From the NCBI GenBank assembly GCA_049514555.1, contig JBEKUY010000001.1, positions 310,001 to 374,000 of the forward strand: a DNA stretch of 64,000 nucleotides. Direction: 5' to 3'. The translations under genes were made by a program, and so were the position numbers. Source of the DNA: JBEKUY01 sp049514555. Its GTDB lineage: Bacteria > Acidobacteriota > Terriglobia > Acidiferrales > UBA7541. A model generated the notes under the pieces. The model was not told where the DNA came from and did not search any database. It worked only from the letters and a program-made list of their open reading frames with translations. Every line of letters starts with the position of its first letter. Position 1 is the first letter of the stretch. Below, one piece after another: positions 1-8,885 of this stretch.

Positions 1-479
1 AATATGTTGAAACAATTAAGGATAGCCATGGCCAGAGCTGATAAACCGATGAAGAACAGATACGGGAAAATGATGCGATTCAGGTACACCGCTTGGGCCC
101 ATTGAGCTTGACTGCCACTGCCCCATGTGAAAACGTGGACGACGACCGGCGAGAAAACGATCCCGAGCACCGTCAGGATGGCCAGAATCAGAGCCAGGGT
201 CCAAAACAGCCGGTTGGCAAAATCCCAAACCTCTTCTTTCGATTTCTGCGCCATGTACCCCGTGAAAACGGGAATAAACGAGGCAGTCATGGAGCCTTCC
301 GCGACGAGGCGCCGGAGAAGGTTCGGTATTCGATAGGCCAATACGAAGGAGTCGGCCAGCGTGCTCGTGCCAAGAAGGAGGACGATGCGCTGGTCACGCA
401 CATAGCCGAGTATTCGGCTGAAGATCGTGAACAGGGAAATGATCGACGCCGATTTAAGGATCTGTTTTTTTTCGGTCAA
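1..479 (-). CDS. murJ: Lipid II flippase MurJ/MviN, N-terminal part (cut by window edge)
   Basis: Reading the minus strand from a TTG at 477-479 gives about 159 residues that run off the left edge. The beginning reads TEKKQILKSASIISLFTIFS, followed by RILGYVRDQRIVLLLG and ADSFVLAYRIPNLLRRLVAEG, the typical first helices of the MurJ/MviN family, which flips lipid II across the inner membrane for peptidoglycan synthesis. Two further hydrophobic helices follow. There is no ATG near the start; the TTG has a GAGGGG-type ribosome site about 9 nt upstream and an in-frame stop lies further upstream. The family is clear; only the start codon is uncertain. It is transcribed divergently from the gene at 569. 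Confidence 0.88.
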   Translation of the reverse strand, partial: MTEKKQILKSASIISLFTIFSRILGYVRDQRIVLLLGTSTLADSFVLAYRIPNLLRRLVAEGSMTASFIPVFTGYMAQKSKEEVWDFANRLFWTLALILAILTVLGIVFSPVVVHVFTWGSGSQAQWAQAVYLNRIIFPYLFFIGLSALAMAILNCFNI

Positions 480-519
480 CGGGCGGCGCCCCTCGCCTAA
501 CCCTAAGATAAATAACCAC

Positions 520-548
520 TTGACAGCCGAAAAGGTTTAACATAACAT
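520..548 (+). promoter_or_regulatory. Predicted sigma70 promoter
   Basis: TTGACA at 520-525 is a perfect -35 box, followed by a 17-nt spacer and TAACAT at 543-548 as -10. Transcription would begin near 555, just upstream of the TTG start at 569. It lies in the short divergent gap between murJ and the downstream plus-strand gene. Confidence 0.6.
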
Positions 549-568
549 ATTTTTACGCCCTTCGCAAG

Positions 569-1093
569 TTGCGCGGGTTCCGCCACTTTCGGGGCGAAAT
601 CGCGTTGAAAGCTCGCGTCCCAGCCTCCACCCACAAGAAGGTTGTCGTGGTCCTTTCTGACCGGCGGCCCGTGCGGGGCTATTTGAATCCCACGCGTCTG
701 GGAATGCCCCAACCCGTCGATCTGCTCACGCCCGACGGGCAACACCAGGAGATTCCGCTCGAAGAAATCCGTTCCATTTACTTCGTGCGAGAGTTCAGCG
801 ACGATTTCGAACCGGAGCGGAAGGTTTTTCTCAGCCGCCCGAAACTCGACGGCCTCTGGGTCCGCCTGCGCTTCGCCGACAACGAGACCATCGAGGGGGT
901 CGTGCCCAACGATCTTCTTTCCCTGCTCGACAACGGCGTCCACATCACGCCGCCCGATCTCAACTCCCCGACCGATAAAATCTTCATCCCTCGGACTGCA
1001 CTAGTGGAATTGACCGTTCTCGGCGTCGTCGGAATCGCTCGGCGCAAGCCCGCTGCCCTGGTGGCTGCTCAACCTCGGCTCTTCAACGAATGA
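569..1093 (+). CDS. Conserved protein of unknown function (DUF6982-like)
   Basis: A 174-residue soluble protein with no signal peptide or membrane segment. The core begins with KVVVVLSDRRPVRGYLNP and continues with a second similar strand-rich unit (LRFADNETIEGVVPNDL). This suggests two related small beta-barrel repeats that may bind a ligand or partner. I recall proteins of this type from Acidobacteria under the name DUF6982, but no function is known. Start: TTG at 569; another in-frame TTG at 605 would shorten it by 12 residues and keep the whole conserved core. It precedes lpxD on the same strand by 67 nt, so co-transcription is likely. Confidence 0.6.
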   Translation: MRGFRHFRGEIALKARVPASTHKKVVVVLSDRRPVRGYLNPTRLGMPQPVDLLTPDGQHQEIPLEEIRSIYFVREFSDDFEPERKVFLSRPKLDGLWVRLRFADNETIEGVVPNDLLSLLDNGVHITPPDLNSPTDKIFIPRTALVELTVLGVVGIARRKPAALVAAQPRLFNE

Positions 1094-1160
1094 TCGTTGT
1101 CCGCCTGTACTTCCCCGATTGGCCTGTGCGAGACTCACACGGCAGCAAGGAGGAACTCCC

Positions 1161-2222
1161 ATGAAGCTTCGCGAAATCGCTGAAAAGCTCGAGTGCCACA
1201 TGGAGGGCGACCCGAACCTCGAAATCACGGGCGTCGCCGGGATCGACCATGCTCAGGCCGGCGACCTCACCTTTCTCGCGAATCGGAAATACGTGGCCGC
1301 CTTGCGCTCGACGCGTGCCTCAGCGGTGCTGATCGAAGAAGGATTCGCCATCGATCGCGCCCCCGGCTTGCCTCCGTTGGCTGCGCTGCGCACTGCCAAT
1401 CCGTACCTGGGCTTCGCGCAGGCCATCGAGTTCTTTCATCAGCCGCCGCAGTACGCTCCGGGCATCCACCCGACCGCGGTGGTCGCGTCCTCCGCGCAAA
1501 TCGGCAAGGATGCACACATCGGCCCCTACTGTTTCGTCGATGAGAACTCGGTCCTCGGCAACAGGGCCGTCTTGCACAGTTTTGTCACCATCTATCGCGA
1601 TGCACGCATCGGAGACGATTTTTTCGCCCACGCGCACGCGGTCGTCCGCGAAGGCTGCCGGATCGGAAACCACGTGATCCTGCAGAACGGAGTGATCGTC
1701 GGCGGCGACGGCTTCGGCTTTGCCAAGCTCCCCGACGGCCGCTGGCGCAAGATGCTCCAATCCGGGCCGGCCGTGCTGGAAGACGAAGTGGAGATTCAAG
1801 CCAACGCCTGCATCGATCGCGCGACCGTCGGGGAAACGCGGATTCGCCGCGGGGCCAAGTTGGACGACTTGGTCCTCGTGGGACACGCTTCCCAGGTGGG
1901 GGAAAACGCGCTCCTCTGCGGCCAAGTCGGCCTGGCAGGATCAACGCACGTCGGCAAGGGGTGCGTTCTCGCCGGGCAGGTCGGCGCGGCGGGGCACCTC
2001 ACCATCGGTGACAGAGCCGTGCTGACCGCGCAGAGCGGTGTGCCCAACGACGTGCCACCCGGCGCCCTTTACTCCGGTTACCCTGCCGTGGACAACAAGC
2101 AGTGGCTCAAGAACACGGCCGCGCTCAATCGCCTGCCCGAAATGCAGAAGACCGTCCGCGACCTCGAAGCGAAAGTCGAGCGACTGGCTCAGGCATTCGG
2201 AGGACGAGTCAGCGATCAGTAA
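1161..2222 (+). CDS. lpxD: UDP-3-O-acylglucosamine N-acyltransferase LpxD
   Basis: Third step of lipid A synthesis: transfers a hydroxyacyl chain from acyl-ACP to the amino group of UDP-3-O-acyl-glucosamine in the cytoplasm. The 353-residue product has the LpxD uridine-binding N-domain (about 1-100), then many left-handed beta-helix hexapeptide repeats (about 100-315) and a C-terminal helix. The catalytic His is about residue 242 in DLVLVGHASQ. The ATG at 1161 is chosen over an upstream in-frame start because AAGGAGGA lies directly before it and MKLREIAEKL is the normal N terminus. Presence of lpxD indicates an outer membrane with lipid A. Its last 14 nt overlap the convergent plsC. Confidence 0.96.
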   Translation: MKLREIAEKLECHMEGDPNLEITGVAGIDHAQAGDLTFLANRKYVAALRSTRASAVLIEEGFAIDRAPGLPPLAALRTANPYLGFAQAIEFFHQPPQYAPGIHPTAVVASSAQIGKDAHIGPYCFVDENSVLGNRAVLHSFVTIYRDARIGDDFFAHAHAVVREGCRIGNHVILQNGVIVGGDGFGFAKLPDGRWRKMLQSGPAVLEDEVEIQANACIDRATVGETRIRRGAKLDDLVLVGHASQVGENALLCGQVGLAGSTHVGKGCVLAGQVGAAGHLTIGDRAVLTAQSGVPNDVPPGALYSGYPAVDNKQWLKNTAALNRLPEMQKTVRDLEAKVERLAQAFGGRVSDQ

Positions 2223-2955
2223 AATCGGGAAGGCCGGCAGGCGCTGCGGGACGCTGATCGGGCGGCAAACCTTCCGCCAGCGATGCGCGCACGCGAGCGC
2301 TGAGTTCGTCTTTCTGCTCGAGAGTGTATTTCGACGCGTCGATCCCCGGCAAAAAACGCACCACGATTTCCCCCGGACGGACTACCCAGGAACGCTTCGC
2401 CATCACGCGGTGGGCCCCCGCACAAGCCACCGGAATAATGGGCACACCGGCCTTGATGGCCATCACGAATGCGCCCTTCTTGAATGCTTGAAGGCGGCCG
2501 TCGGCGCTCCGCGTGCCCTCCGGGTAAATCAGAAATGACGTGCCCCGGCGAAGAGCCTCGCTGGCCTTGTCGATACTGGCGATCGCAGCCTCCCGATTGG
2601 TCCGGTCCACCGATACAAAATTAGCCAATCGCAACGCCTGTCCGAAGATGGGGATCTTGAAGAGTGACTCCTTCGCCAGGACGGCGATTCTCCGCGGGAT
2701 GGCCCCGATAATCGCGGGGGCGTCGGCATTACTGGTGTGATTTGCCACGAAAAGACAAACCCCTGTGGGGATGTTCTCGATACCCTCGACGCGGATTCTC
2801 ACGCCTATCACGCGCACCACGAACAGGATGCCGCCCAGACCCAACCGGTATAACAAGCCGACGTCGCCAACGCACACCGAATACAGAAGCAGCGGCGGTC
2901 CGACAAGAATTGTGTAGATCGTAAGGAACAGAGCAACAAGAGCCGTGCGAATCAT
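2209..2955 (-). CDS. plsC: 1-acyl-sn-glycerol-3-phosphate acyltransferase (PlsC family)
   Basis: Membrane-anchored acyltransferase, about 248 residues, that would convert lysophosphatidic acid to phosphatidic acid. Two hydrophobic N-terminal segments (about 5-55) are followed by the catalytic motif NHTSNAD (HX4D) and the substrate-binding motif EGTRS. Length is normal for PlsC. Either the ATG at 2955 or a TTG two codons upstream (2961) could be the start; neither has a clear ribosome site. The gene overlaps the end of lpxD by 14 nt tail to tail, so two envelope-lipid genes face each other. Other lysophospholipid acyltransferases of the superfamily cannot be excluded. Confidence 0.88.
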   Translation of the reverse strand: MIRTALVALFLTIYTILVGPPLLLYSVCVGDVGLLYRLGLGGILFVVRVIGVRIRVEGIENIPTGVCLFVANHTSNADAPAIIGAIPRRIAVLAKESLFKIPIFGQALRLANFVSVDRTNREAAIASIDKASEALRRGTSFLIYPEGTRSADGRLQAFKKGAFVMAIKAGVPIIPVACAGAHRVMAKRSWVVRPGEIVVRFLPGIDASKYTLEQKDELSARVRASLAEGLPPDQRPAAPAGLPDFTDR

Positions 2956-3012
2956 CGGCAACCGACAGGGAGCGTATTGGCGAGGATTGAGGTCACCATC
3001 ATAACTTGGCGC

Positions 3013-4821
3013 CTACTTCGCTCCCGAAGGTCTTGCTGCCGCGCTGGTCGTGCCGCGGAGCAGCCCTTCGAGAATCGCCTTCTGTCTTGGGCTGGGACTC
3101 GGAAGTTCAACGACCTTGCGCAGAATCTCCGTCTGCTCCCCGAGTGGAAACGTCAGTTCCATCTCTTCAACCTCGCGGCGAATGCGCAACCGCAGCGCCT
3201 CGCCGGGCTGACGCTTGAGAAGCCACCGGTCCAGGCGCCGGGGAGGCGCCCCGCCGTTCCAAGCAAGAACCTGGTCCCCTTCCCTGAGCCCGGCGCCTTC
3301 CGCCGGCCCTCCCGGATCGACCGCAGCGACCACGGGCATCTTTCGCGAGCCGGCGCCCATGCGGAAACCAAGCGCGCTGTGGTTTCGTTCCGTGGTCTGC
3401 AATTCCAGGCCGGCTCGTGCAAGCAGGTCTTGAAAAGGTAAAGGCTCGGCGCCGGCCACGTAGCGGCGGAAGAAATCCTCGAAGCTGCAACCTGCCACGC
3501 GCTCGGTAACGAGCCGGATGTCTTCGCTGTCGCCATACGAGCGGTTCTTCTGAGCAAAATCGGAAAAGAGAGCGCGCAGGACGTCATCGAGGCTCGCGCG
3601 ATTCTCGGTCGCATCGCGGATGCGTATATCCAACAAAAAGCCGAGCACTTCGCCCTTGGTGTAGTACGACACGCTGAAATCGGGGCCATTGTAGAGCGAG
3701 TGCTTCTCGAGCCAGGCGTCCAGACTCGCCTCTTCGACGCTCTTCCAGCGGTTCGCCGGACGCTTCTCGAGTTCGGTAATCCGCTCGCCCAAATCCGAAA
3801 AGAAATCCTGTTTCGACCAAAGCCCGGTGCGCACAAGGGCGTAGTCTTCATAGGTATTGGTCACTCCTTCTGCGAACCAGAGAGACCGGGTCCATTGCTC
3901 GCGCGCGTAATCCACCGGGTCGAGTGACCGCGGGCGAATCCGCTTCACGTTCCACAAGTGGAAAAACTCGTGCGCCGAGACTCCCGCGACGGTCTCGCCA
4001 GAAGGAATGAATATGGCGGTGGAATTCATGTGTTCCATGCCGCCCCCTGCCCCTCCGGTTGCGCCGCCAATGTGAAGCAGGAAAAGATACTGTTGGAAGG
4101 GCGCACCGCCCATCAAGCCGATCTCATAGGAGCAAATCCGGCTGAGTATCTGCGTCAATTCCCCGCGGTCCCATCCATCCCCGTGGACCACGACGCGGAT
4201 CGGCGGCTGAATTCCCGGCAGCGTGAAATCATCAAACCGGCTTACTTCGACAGGCGCATCCACGAGTGCGTCATAGTTCGAGGCGGTAAATCGCCAGGCG
4301 CCGGCAGCTTTGGACTCGCCCCCTGTCGCCAGGGCCGTGGCAATCCGCCATCCCGGCGGTGTGTTGCTTACCGTCAAGGCGACGTCTTCCTCCCGCCGAT
4401 CCTGGATGTAGAACAGGAGCATGGCGGGATTGAAGAACGCGTGCTCGCGGTTGAGCTGCGAAGCAAAAGGTCCGGACTCATCCCAAAATGTGTCGTACCG
4501 AATGAGAACGGTTCCCTGCCCTTCGATTCTCCAGGTCTGCTTGTCCAGTTTAACGACCGCCAATGATTTCCCGGAGGAATCCGCAGCGCGCACTTGCATC
4601 ACGTGGTGGCTGAAATCCCGGATTTGATAGAGGGTATTCCACGCGGGCATCCGGACGACGACTTCGTTCTGAACGGCGGGGATTTCCATCTCCACGTGAA
4701 AGACATGTTTCTCCGGCTGGGCCAGGGAAACCGAATAGCGGATCGTTGCGCCGAGCGGAGCGGCTGGAAAACAGAAAAGGAGAATCGCGAGTCCACGCAG
4801 CCACGTACGCCGTCGGGTCAT
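3013..4821 (-). CDS. M61 family glycyl aminopeptidase with PDZ domain
   Basis: About 602 residues, exported: MTRRRTWLRGLAILLFCF is a signal peptide. The M61 catalytic domain carries the zinc motif HEFFHLW (His 284, Glu 285, His 288) and a downstream Glu in WFAEG (about 318) as third ligand. A PDZ domain follows near the C terminus (about 500-590, with GPAEGAGLREGD). M61 enzymes remove N-terminal Gly or Ala from peptides. Upstream in-frame codons give a longer frame, but the ATG at 4821 has GAGGAG before it and starts the signal peptide. It begins 13 nt after mpl and is probably co-transcribed with it. Confidence 0.9.
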   Translation of the reverse strand: MTRRRTWLRGLAILLFCFPAAPLGATIRYSVSLAQPEKHVFHVEMEIPAVQNEVVVRMPAWNTLYQIRDFSHHVMQVRAADSSGKSLAVVKLDKQTWRIEGQGTVLIRYDTFWDESGPFASQLNREHAFFNPAMLLFYIQDRREEDVALTVSNTPPGWRIATALATGGESKAAGAWRFTASNYDALVDAPVEVSRFDDFTLPGIQPPIRVVVHGDGWDRGELTQILSRICSYEIGLMGGAPFQQYLFLLHIGGATGGAGGGMEHMNSTAIFIPSGETVAGVSAHEFFHLWNVKRIRPRSLDPVDYAREQWTRSLWFAEGVTNTYEDYALVRTGLWSKQDFFSDLGERITELEKRPANRWKSVEEASLDAWLEKHSLYNGPDFSVSYYTKGEVLGFLLDIRIRDATENRASLDDVLRALFSDFAQKNRSYGDSEDIRLVTERVAGCSFEDFFRRYVAGAEPLPFQDLLARAGLELQTTERNHSALGFRMGAGSRKMPVVAAVDPGGPAEGAGLREGDQVLAWNGGAPPRRLDRWLLKRQPGEALRLRIRREVEEMELTFPLGEQTEILRKVVELPSPSPRQKAILEGLLRGTTSAAARPSGAK

Positions 4822-4834
4822 TCGCGGACACTCC

Positions 4835-6283
4835 TCACGGGGAGCTCGCCTTGCGATGTCCCGGTCGACGCGAACCACGCAGCCGGGCGAGCAACTTCTC
4901 GCAGAGGCCGTCAAAGCTGCCGTTGGACATGATCAAGATGAGGTCGCCTGCGACTGCTTCCTGAACGAGATGATCGGCAATCGCATCCGCAGACGGCACG
5001 GCTTCGGCCGGCTTGCCGGCGGCGCGCACCGCGTCGGCGACCACTGCGGGAGAAAGCCGCTCCAAATCATCGAGCTGAGCTGCCCGACTGACCGGTCCGA
5101 TCACGACGCGATCCGCGGCCGCGAGCGCATTCGGAAGCACCGATTCAAAGATCTTGCGGCGCATCGAATTCGAACGCGGCTCCAGAACCGCCCACAGCCG
5201 CCGTCCCGGCCACCGGGAGCGCGCCGCTTCGATGGTCGCTTGGATCGCCGTGGGATGATGAGCGAAGTCGTCCACGACAAGGACGCCCCTCACTTCCCCT
5301 TTCACGTCCATGCGCCGCCGCACATTGCGATAGGAAAGCAGGGCTTGTTCGATCGCAGCCCGCGGAATACCGCGGCCATGAGCGACGGCAATTGCGGCCA
5401 GCGCGTTCAAGACGTTGTGCCGCCCAGCGGCAGACAGCATGACCTCGGCAACCTCTTTTCCACGACAGACGGCCCGGAATCGCGTGACCGGACCCTCCAC
5501 CAGCAGATCGCCCGCAAGCCAGTCATTCCGCGGCCCGAAGCCATACGTCATGACGGGACAGAAGGCTTTCTCCGCCGCCCGCCGCAACGCGGGACCCGCT
5601 TCCTCATCCCCCCAGAGAATTACGCGCCCGCGCCGCGGCACAAGATTCACCAGACGCCGGAACGCGAGCTCGTACGTCTCAAAACTCGGGTAAATATCCG
5701 CGTGGTCGTATTCGAGCGAAGTGACGATCAGATCGTTCGGGTGGTAATGGAAGAATTTCGGCCCCCGGTCGAAAAACGCCGTTTCATACTCATCGCCTTC
5801 GAGAATGAATTCGTCCCCGCCGCCCAGGCCGTAACTACGTCCGAAGTTCTCGGCCACGCCTCCGACGAGGAAGTTGGGCCTGCGTCCCGCGACCTCAAAA
5901 ATCCATGCAGTGATCGCTGTCGTGGTGGTCTTGCCGTGGGTGCCGCTGATGACGATCGAGTGTTTCCCCGGCAGAAAGAATTCTTCCAAGACCCGGGGCA
6001 TCGAGAAGTAGGGGATGCTCGAATCGAGAACGTACTCCAGCTCCGGATTGCCGCGACAAATCACGTTGCCGACAACGACCAGGTCCGGATGAGGTTGCAG
6101 GTGCGACTCGTGAAACGAATCGTGGAAAGAGATTCCCAAACTCGAGAGCAGCGTCGAGGCTGGGGGGTAAACCCCGGAGTCCGATCCGGTGATTCGAAAT
6201 CCCCGCTCCCGGAGCATCCCCGCGAGCGGAGCCATCGCTGACCCGCCGATGCCCAACAGGTGGATGTGCTCGATGGGGCTCAC
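4835..6283 (-). CDS. mpl: UDP-N-acetylmuramate:tripeptide ligase Mpl
   Basis: Mur ligase of peptidoglycan recycling: joins recovered L-Ala-gamma-D-Glu-meso-DAP to UDP-MurNAc. The 482-residue protein starts with the MurC/Mpl Rossmann motif HLLGIGGSAMAPLAG, and has the ATP loop GTHGKTTTT at 114-122, DGDE-type residues (ILEGDEYETAF) and DDFAHHPTA in the last domain. The signature set resembles Mpl rather than MurC. The GTG at 6283 is the start: it overlaps the ldcA stop codon as GTGA, indicating translational coupling, and it begins exactly at the conserved domain. Upstream in-frame codons lie inside ldcA. The partner ldcA supplies its tripeptide substrate. Confidence 0.92.
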   Translation of the reverse strand: MSPIEHIHLLGIGGSAMAPLAGMLRERGFRITGSDSGVYPPASTLLSSLGISFHDSFHESHLQPHPDLVVVGNVICRGNPELEYVLDSSIPYFSMPRVLEEFFLPGKHSIVISGTHGKTTTTAITAWIFEVAGRRPNFLVGGVAENFGRSYGLGGGDEFILEGDEYETAFFDRGPKFFHYHPNDLIVTSLEYDHADIYPSFETYELAFRRLVNLVPRRGRVILWGDEEAGPALRRAAEKAFCPVMTYGFGPRNDWLAGDLLVEGPVTRFRAVCRGKEVAEVMLSAAGRHNVLNALAAIAVAHGRGIPRAAIEQALLSYRNVRRRMDVKGEVRGVLVVDDFAHHPTAIQATIEAARSRWPGRRLWAVLEPRSNSMRRKIFESVLPNALAAADRVVIGPVSRAAQLDDLERLSPAVVADAVRAAGKPAEAVPSADAIADHLVQEAVAGDLILIMSNGSFDGLCEKLLARLRGSRRPGHRKASSP

Positions 6284-7173
6284 GCTCGGACCGCAGGTTC
6301 CAGAATGTCCAGGTAGCCAGGTCCGGCCGCGCGCAGCCGCGCCCGCACGCCGAGAGGAAGCGTCAGCATGGGCCGCGGTGTGTGGCCGACGGGCGCGCCC
6401 CAAACCACGGGTACGCCAAGTGCGCCCAGGATGCGCCGGCAAACATCAACAACTTCCGGACTGCCTTTCACCGCCGGCTCGCAGTCGGGAAATTCCCCGA
6501 GAATCACTCCGCGCACGCCCGAGAGTTTACCTGCCTGCTTGAGGTGCATCAGCACGCGGTCCACCTGGTAAGGCTTCATAGCGCGATCCTCGAGAACCAG
6601 GATCGCTCCGGCCGTGTCGAGTTCCCAGGGCGTTGCCAGCGTCGATTCGACAATCGTCATGCAGCCGCCCAGGAGCACGCCCTCGGCCTCACCGGCCGCG
6701 AGAGTGCTGCCCTGAAGCTCAACGGACCAGCCGGCTCCGGTCTCCGTCAAAGCGCGCAGGAACGATGCCTGATCGTAGCCGCCGGGATTGCCGGCGCCCG
6801 CACCAAAGCCCGAAGCAACCATGGGACCGTAGAATGTCACCCAGCCGAGTGACTGCCAAAGGAAGATTTGCAGCGCGGTGATGTCACTGTAACCTACCAG
6901 CGGCTTGACCTCGCCCCAAGCGGACGCCTGCAGCCGATCCAGAAGGTATGCTGAACCGTACCCGCCGCGAGCTGCAATCGCCGCCGCGGCGCCCTCACTG
7001 TCCTGAAAACACCGCAGGAGTTCGCCGAAACGCTCCTCCGTTGTGCCGGCAAAGTAGCCCGCAGGCGTGAGAGTCTGGGGTGGCGCGACGTTGAAGCCAA
7101 GCCGCTCCAACTCTCGAACTCCCGCCTCGATTTTCGCGCGGTCCGCAGGAGAGGCCGGCGAAATCACCACCAC
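6280..7173 (-). CDS. ldcA: LD-carboxypeptidase (S66 family)
   Basis: Cytoplasmic serine peptidase that trims the murein tetrapeptide to a tripeptide by removing terminal D-Ala. About 297 residues, with ISPASPADR at the N terminus, RGGYGS, the nucleophile Ser at about 96 in VGYSDITALQ, a Glu in GGCMTIVES and the His in VGHTPRP. The start is uncertain. The GTG at 7173 is used here, but homologues usually have a few residues before VVVISP, and no better start codon is visible upstream. The stop overlaps the mpl start by four bases, and the two enzymes act consecutively in peptidoglycan recycling. Confidence 0.9.
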   Translation of the reverse strand: MVVISPASPADRAKIEAGVRELERLGFNVAPPQTLTPAGYFAGTTEERFGELLRCFQDSEGAAAAIAARGGYGSAYLLDRLQASAWGEVKPLVGYSDITALQIFLWQSLGWVTFYGPMVASGFGAGAGNPGGYDQASFLRALTETGAGWSVELQGSTLAAGEAEGVLLGGCMTIVESTLATPWELDTAGAILVLEDRAMKPYQVDRVLMHLKQAGKLSGVRGVILGEFPDCEPAVKGSPEVVDVCRRILGALGVPVVWGAPVGHTPRPMLTLPLGVRARLRAAGPGYLDILEPAVRA

Positions 7174-7259
7174 TCGCGCGCCGGATCGCAGCGCGCGAGG
7201 TTTTCTTACTCGGCGCGAGGCCTTGGGGTCAAGCGCAGCCGGTTGAGACAGAGCGCCCC

Positions 7260-7922
7260 CTATTCCCGTGAGCTTTCCAGCGGCAGGACGACGTATTGCG
7301 CGGTCATGGCGCTGAGCTGCGCCGAAATCTGCTTTTCCTGAAAGCGATTCACTTCCGCGTCAAATTCGATGACGTACTCCTCGTTCTTGCGCGCCACCTG
7401 AAAACGCTCGGTGACAACCCTGGCTTTTGCCAAGACGTCATGGACCTTCGCGACCAGAGGCTCAGAGGTCCCGGCCGTCAGCTTAAACGCCATCAGTCGC
7501 GACCTCAAATGCAGCCAGTCTTCCAACCACGCCAGGACCACCAGCCCGAACAAGGCCAGCGCCGCCGAAAAGAATCCCACGACGTAGAGGCCTGCCCCGA
7601 ACGCCATGCCGATAGCGGCCAGCACGAAAATCGTCGCCGCAGTGGTTAGGCCCGTGACCCCGCCTCGCTCGCGTATGATCGCTCCCGCGCCAAGGAACCC
7701 GATACCGGGGATCAGGTTCGAAACGATGCGTGTCCCGCTGGGGTCGTTCAGAAGGCGGGCAACCTCGCCGGACAAAATCGTGAACAGCGCCGCGCCGAGA
7801 CACACAAACATGCTCGTCCGCAGTCCTGCCGGCCGGCGATGGAAGACCCGTTCCAGGCCGATCACGGCGCCCACGAGCGCCGCCACGCCTACTCTCACAA
7901 AGATTGCCGTCATCGTCAGCAT
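7260..7922 (-). CDS. MgtC/SapB family membrane protein
   Basis: About 220 residues with five hydrophobic helices in the first 140 residues and the family signature GAVIGLERVFHRRPAGLRT near the N terminus, plus GIGFLGAGAIIRE. A soluble C-terminal domain (about 145-220, with ACT-like spacing) completes it. In pathogens MgtC inhibits F-type ATP synthase and helps growth at low Mg; in environmental bacteria the role is less clear. A second ATG three codons downstream (7913) is possible. It ends 86 nt before the ldcA start and is on the same strand. Confidence 0.88.
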   Translation of the reverse strand: MLTMTAIFVRVGVAALVGAVIGLERVFHRRPAGLRTSMFVCLGAALFTILSGEVARLLNDPSGTRIVSNLIPGIGFLGAGAIIRERGGVTGLTTAATIFVLAAIGMAFGAGLYVVGFFSAALALFGLVVLAWLEDWLHLRSRLMAFKLTAGTSEPLVAKVHDVLAKARVVTERFQVARKNEEYVIEFDAEVNRFQEKQISAQLSAMTAQYVVLPLESSRE

Positions 7923-7967
7923 GCCAATTGACCTTAGGCCTGCCTGCGCCAGCCCGGATTCTACCGC

Positions 7968-8876
7968 TTACAGACGAAACTGCGTTAGCCGCGCGAAATG
8001 GCGCGCCCGTCGGGCGATCTCTCGCCGCTTCAAGCGCCGCAACCGTTCGAGGCCGAATCCCTCGACGGCGAAACTGCCCATCACCGACCCGTAGACCATC
8101 GCCCGCCGCAGCGCCGCGTCGCTGGCCAAGCCGCAGCTTGCCAGGTGACCCATGAACCCGCCCGCGAAGCTGTCTCCCGCCCCGGTGGGATCCTGCGGCG
8201 CCTCCACTGGAAATCCGGGCACACAGAAAACGCCCCTGCGATCCACCATCATCGCGCCATACTCTCCCCGCTTCACCACCAACGTCTTCGGGCCCAGAGT
8301 GAAGATGTGCCGCGCCGCGCGCAACAGGTTGTGCTCGCTCGAGAGCTGCCGCGTTTCCTCGTCATTGATCATCAGGACGTCGGCGCGGCGCAGAACTTCG
8401 CGCAACTCCGCCGGCGTCTTCTCGATCCAGTAATTCATGGTGTCGAGCCCCACCAGCCGCGGCCTGCCCTTGATTTGCAGCAAGACGGAGCGCTGCAGCG
8501 TGGGATCGATGTTGGCCAGGAAGATGTGCTTCGAGGAGCGGTATTTCTCCGGAAGGCGCGGATTGAAATCGCCAAACACATTCAATTCCGTCGCCAAGGT
8601 GACCCGTTCGTTCAGTTGTTCGCTGTACCGCCCCGACCAGAAGAAGCTCTTCCCTGCGGCGCGCTCGAGACCGCTGATGTCGATCTTCCGCCCGGCAAAG
8701 ATCGCCGCATCCTCGTCGGAAAAATCGTCGCCGACCACGCCGACCAGATTCACGTGAGTGAAAAAACTCGCCGCGACGGAAAAATACGTCGCCGCGCCGC
8801 CCAGCGTGCGGTCCACCTTCCCGTGCGGGCTCTCGATGGCATCGAAAGCCACCGAACCAACGACCAGTAGCGACAC
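7968..8876 (-). CDS. PfkB family sugar/nucleoside kinase
   Basis: A 302-residue ribokinase-fold kinase with an N-terminal LGGAATYFSVAA and the PfkB signature 2 DPTGAGDSFAGG, whose second Asp is the catalytic base. The substrate cannot be read from sequence. It lies 9 nt after the MTA phosphorylase gene, and its ribosome site GAGGAGG overlaps that gene's stop codon, so the two are coupled. This suggests a purine- or ribose-derived substrate linked to methylthioadenosine salvage (inference). The start is a GTG supported by that ribosome site. Confidence 0.88.
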   Translation of the reverse strand: MSLLVVGSVAFDAIESPHGKVDRTLGGAATYFSVAASFFTHVNLVGVVGDDFSDEDAAIFAGRKIDISGLERAAGKSFFWSGRYSEQLNERVTLATELNVFGDFNPRLPEKYRSSKHIFLANIDPTLQRSVLLQIKGRPRLVGLDTMNYWIEKTPAELREVLRRADVLMINDEETRQLSSEHNLLRAARHIFTLGPKTLVVKRGEYGAMMVDRRGVFCVPGFPVEAPQDPTGAGDSFAGGFMGHLASCGLASDAALRRAMVYGSVMGSFAVEGFGLERLRRLKRREIARRARHFARLTQFRL

Positions 8877-8885
8877 TCGACCTCC

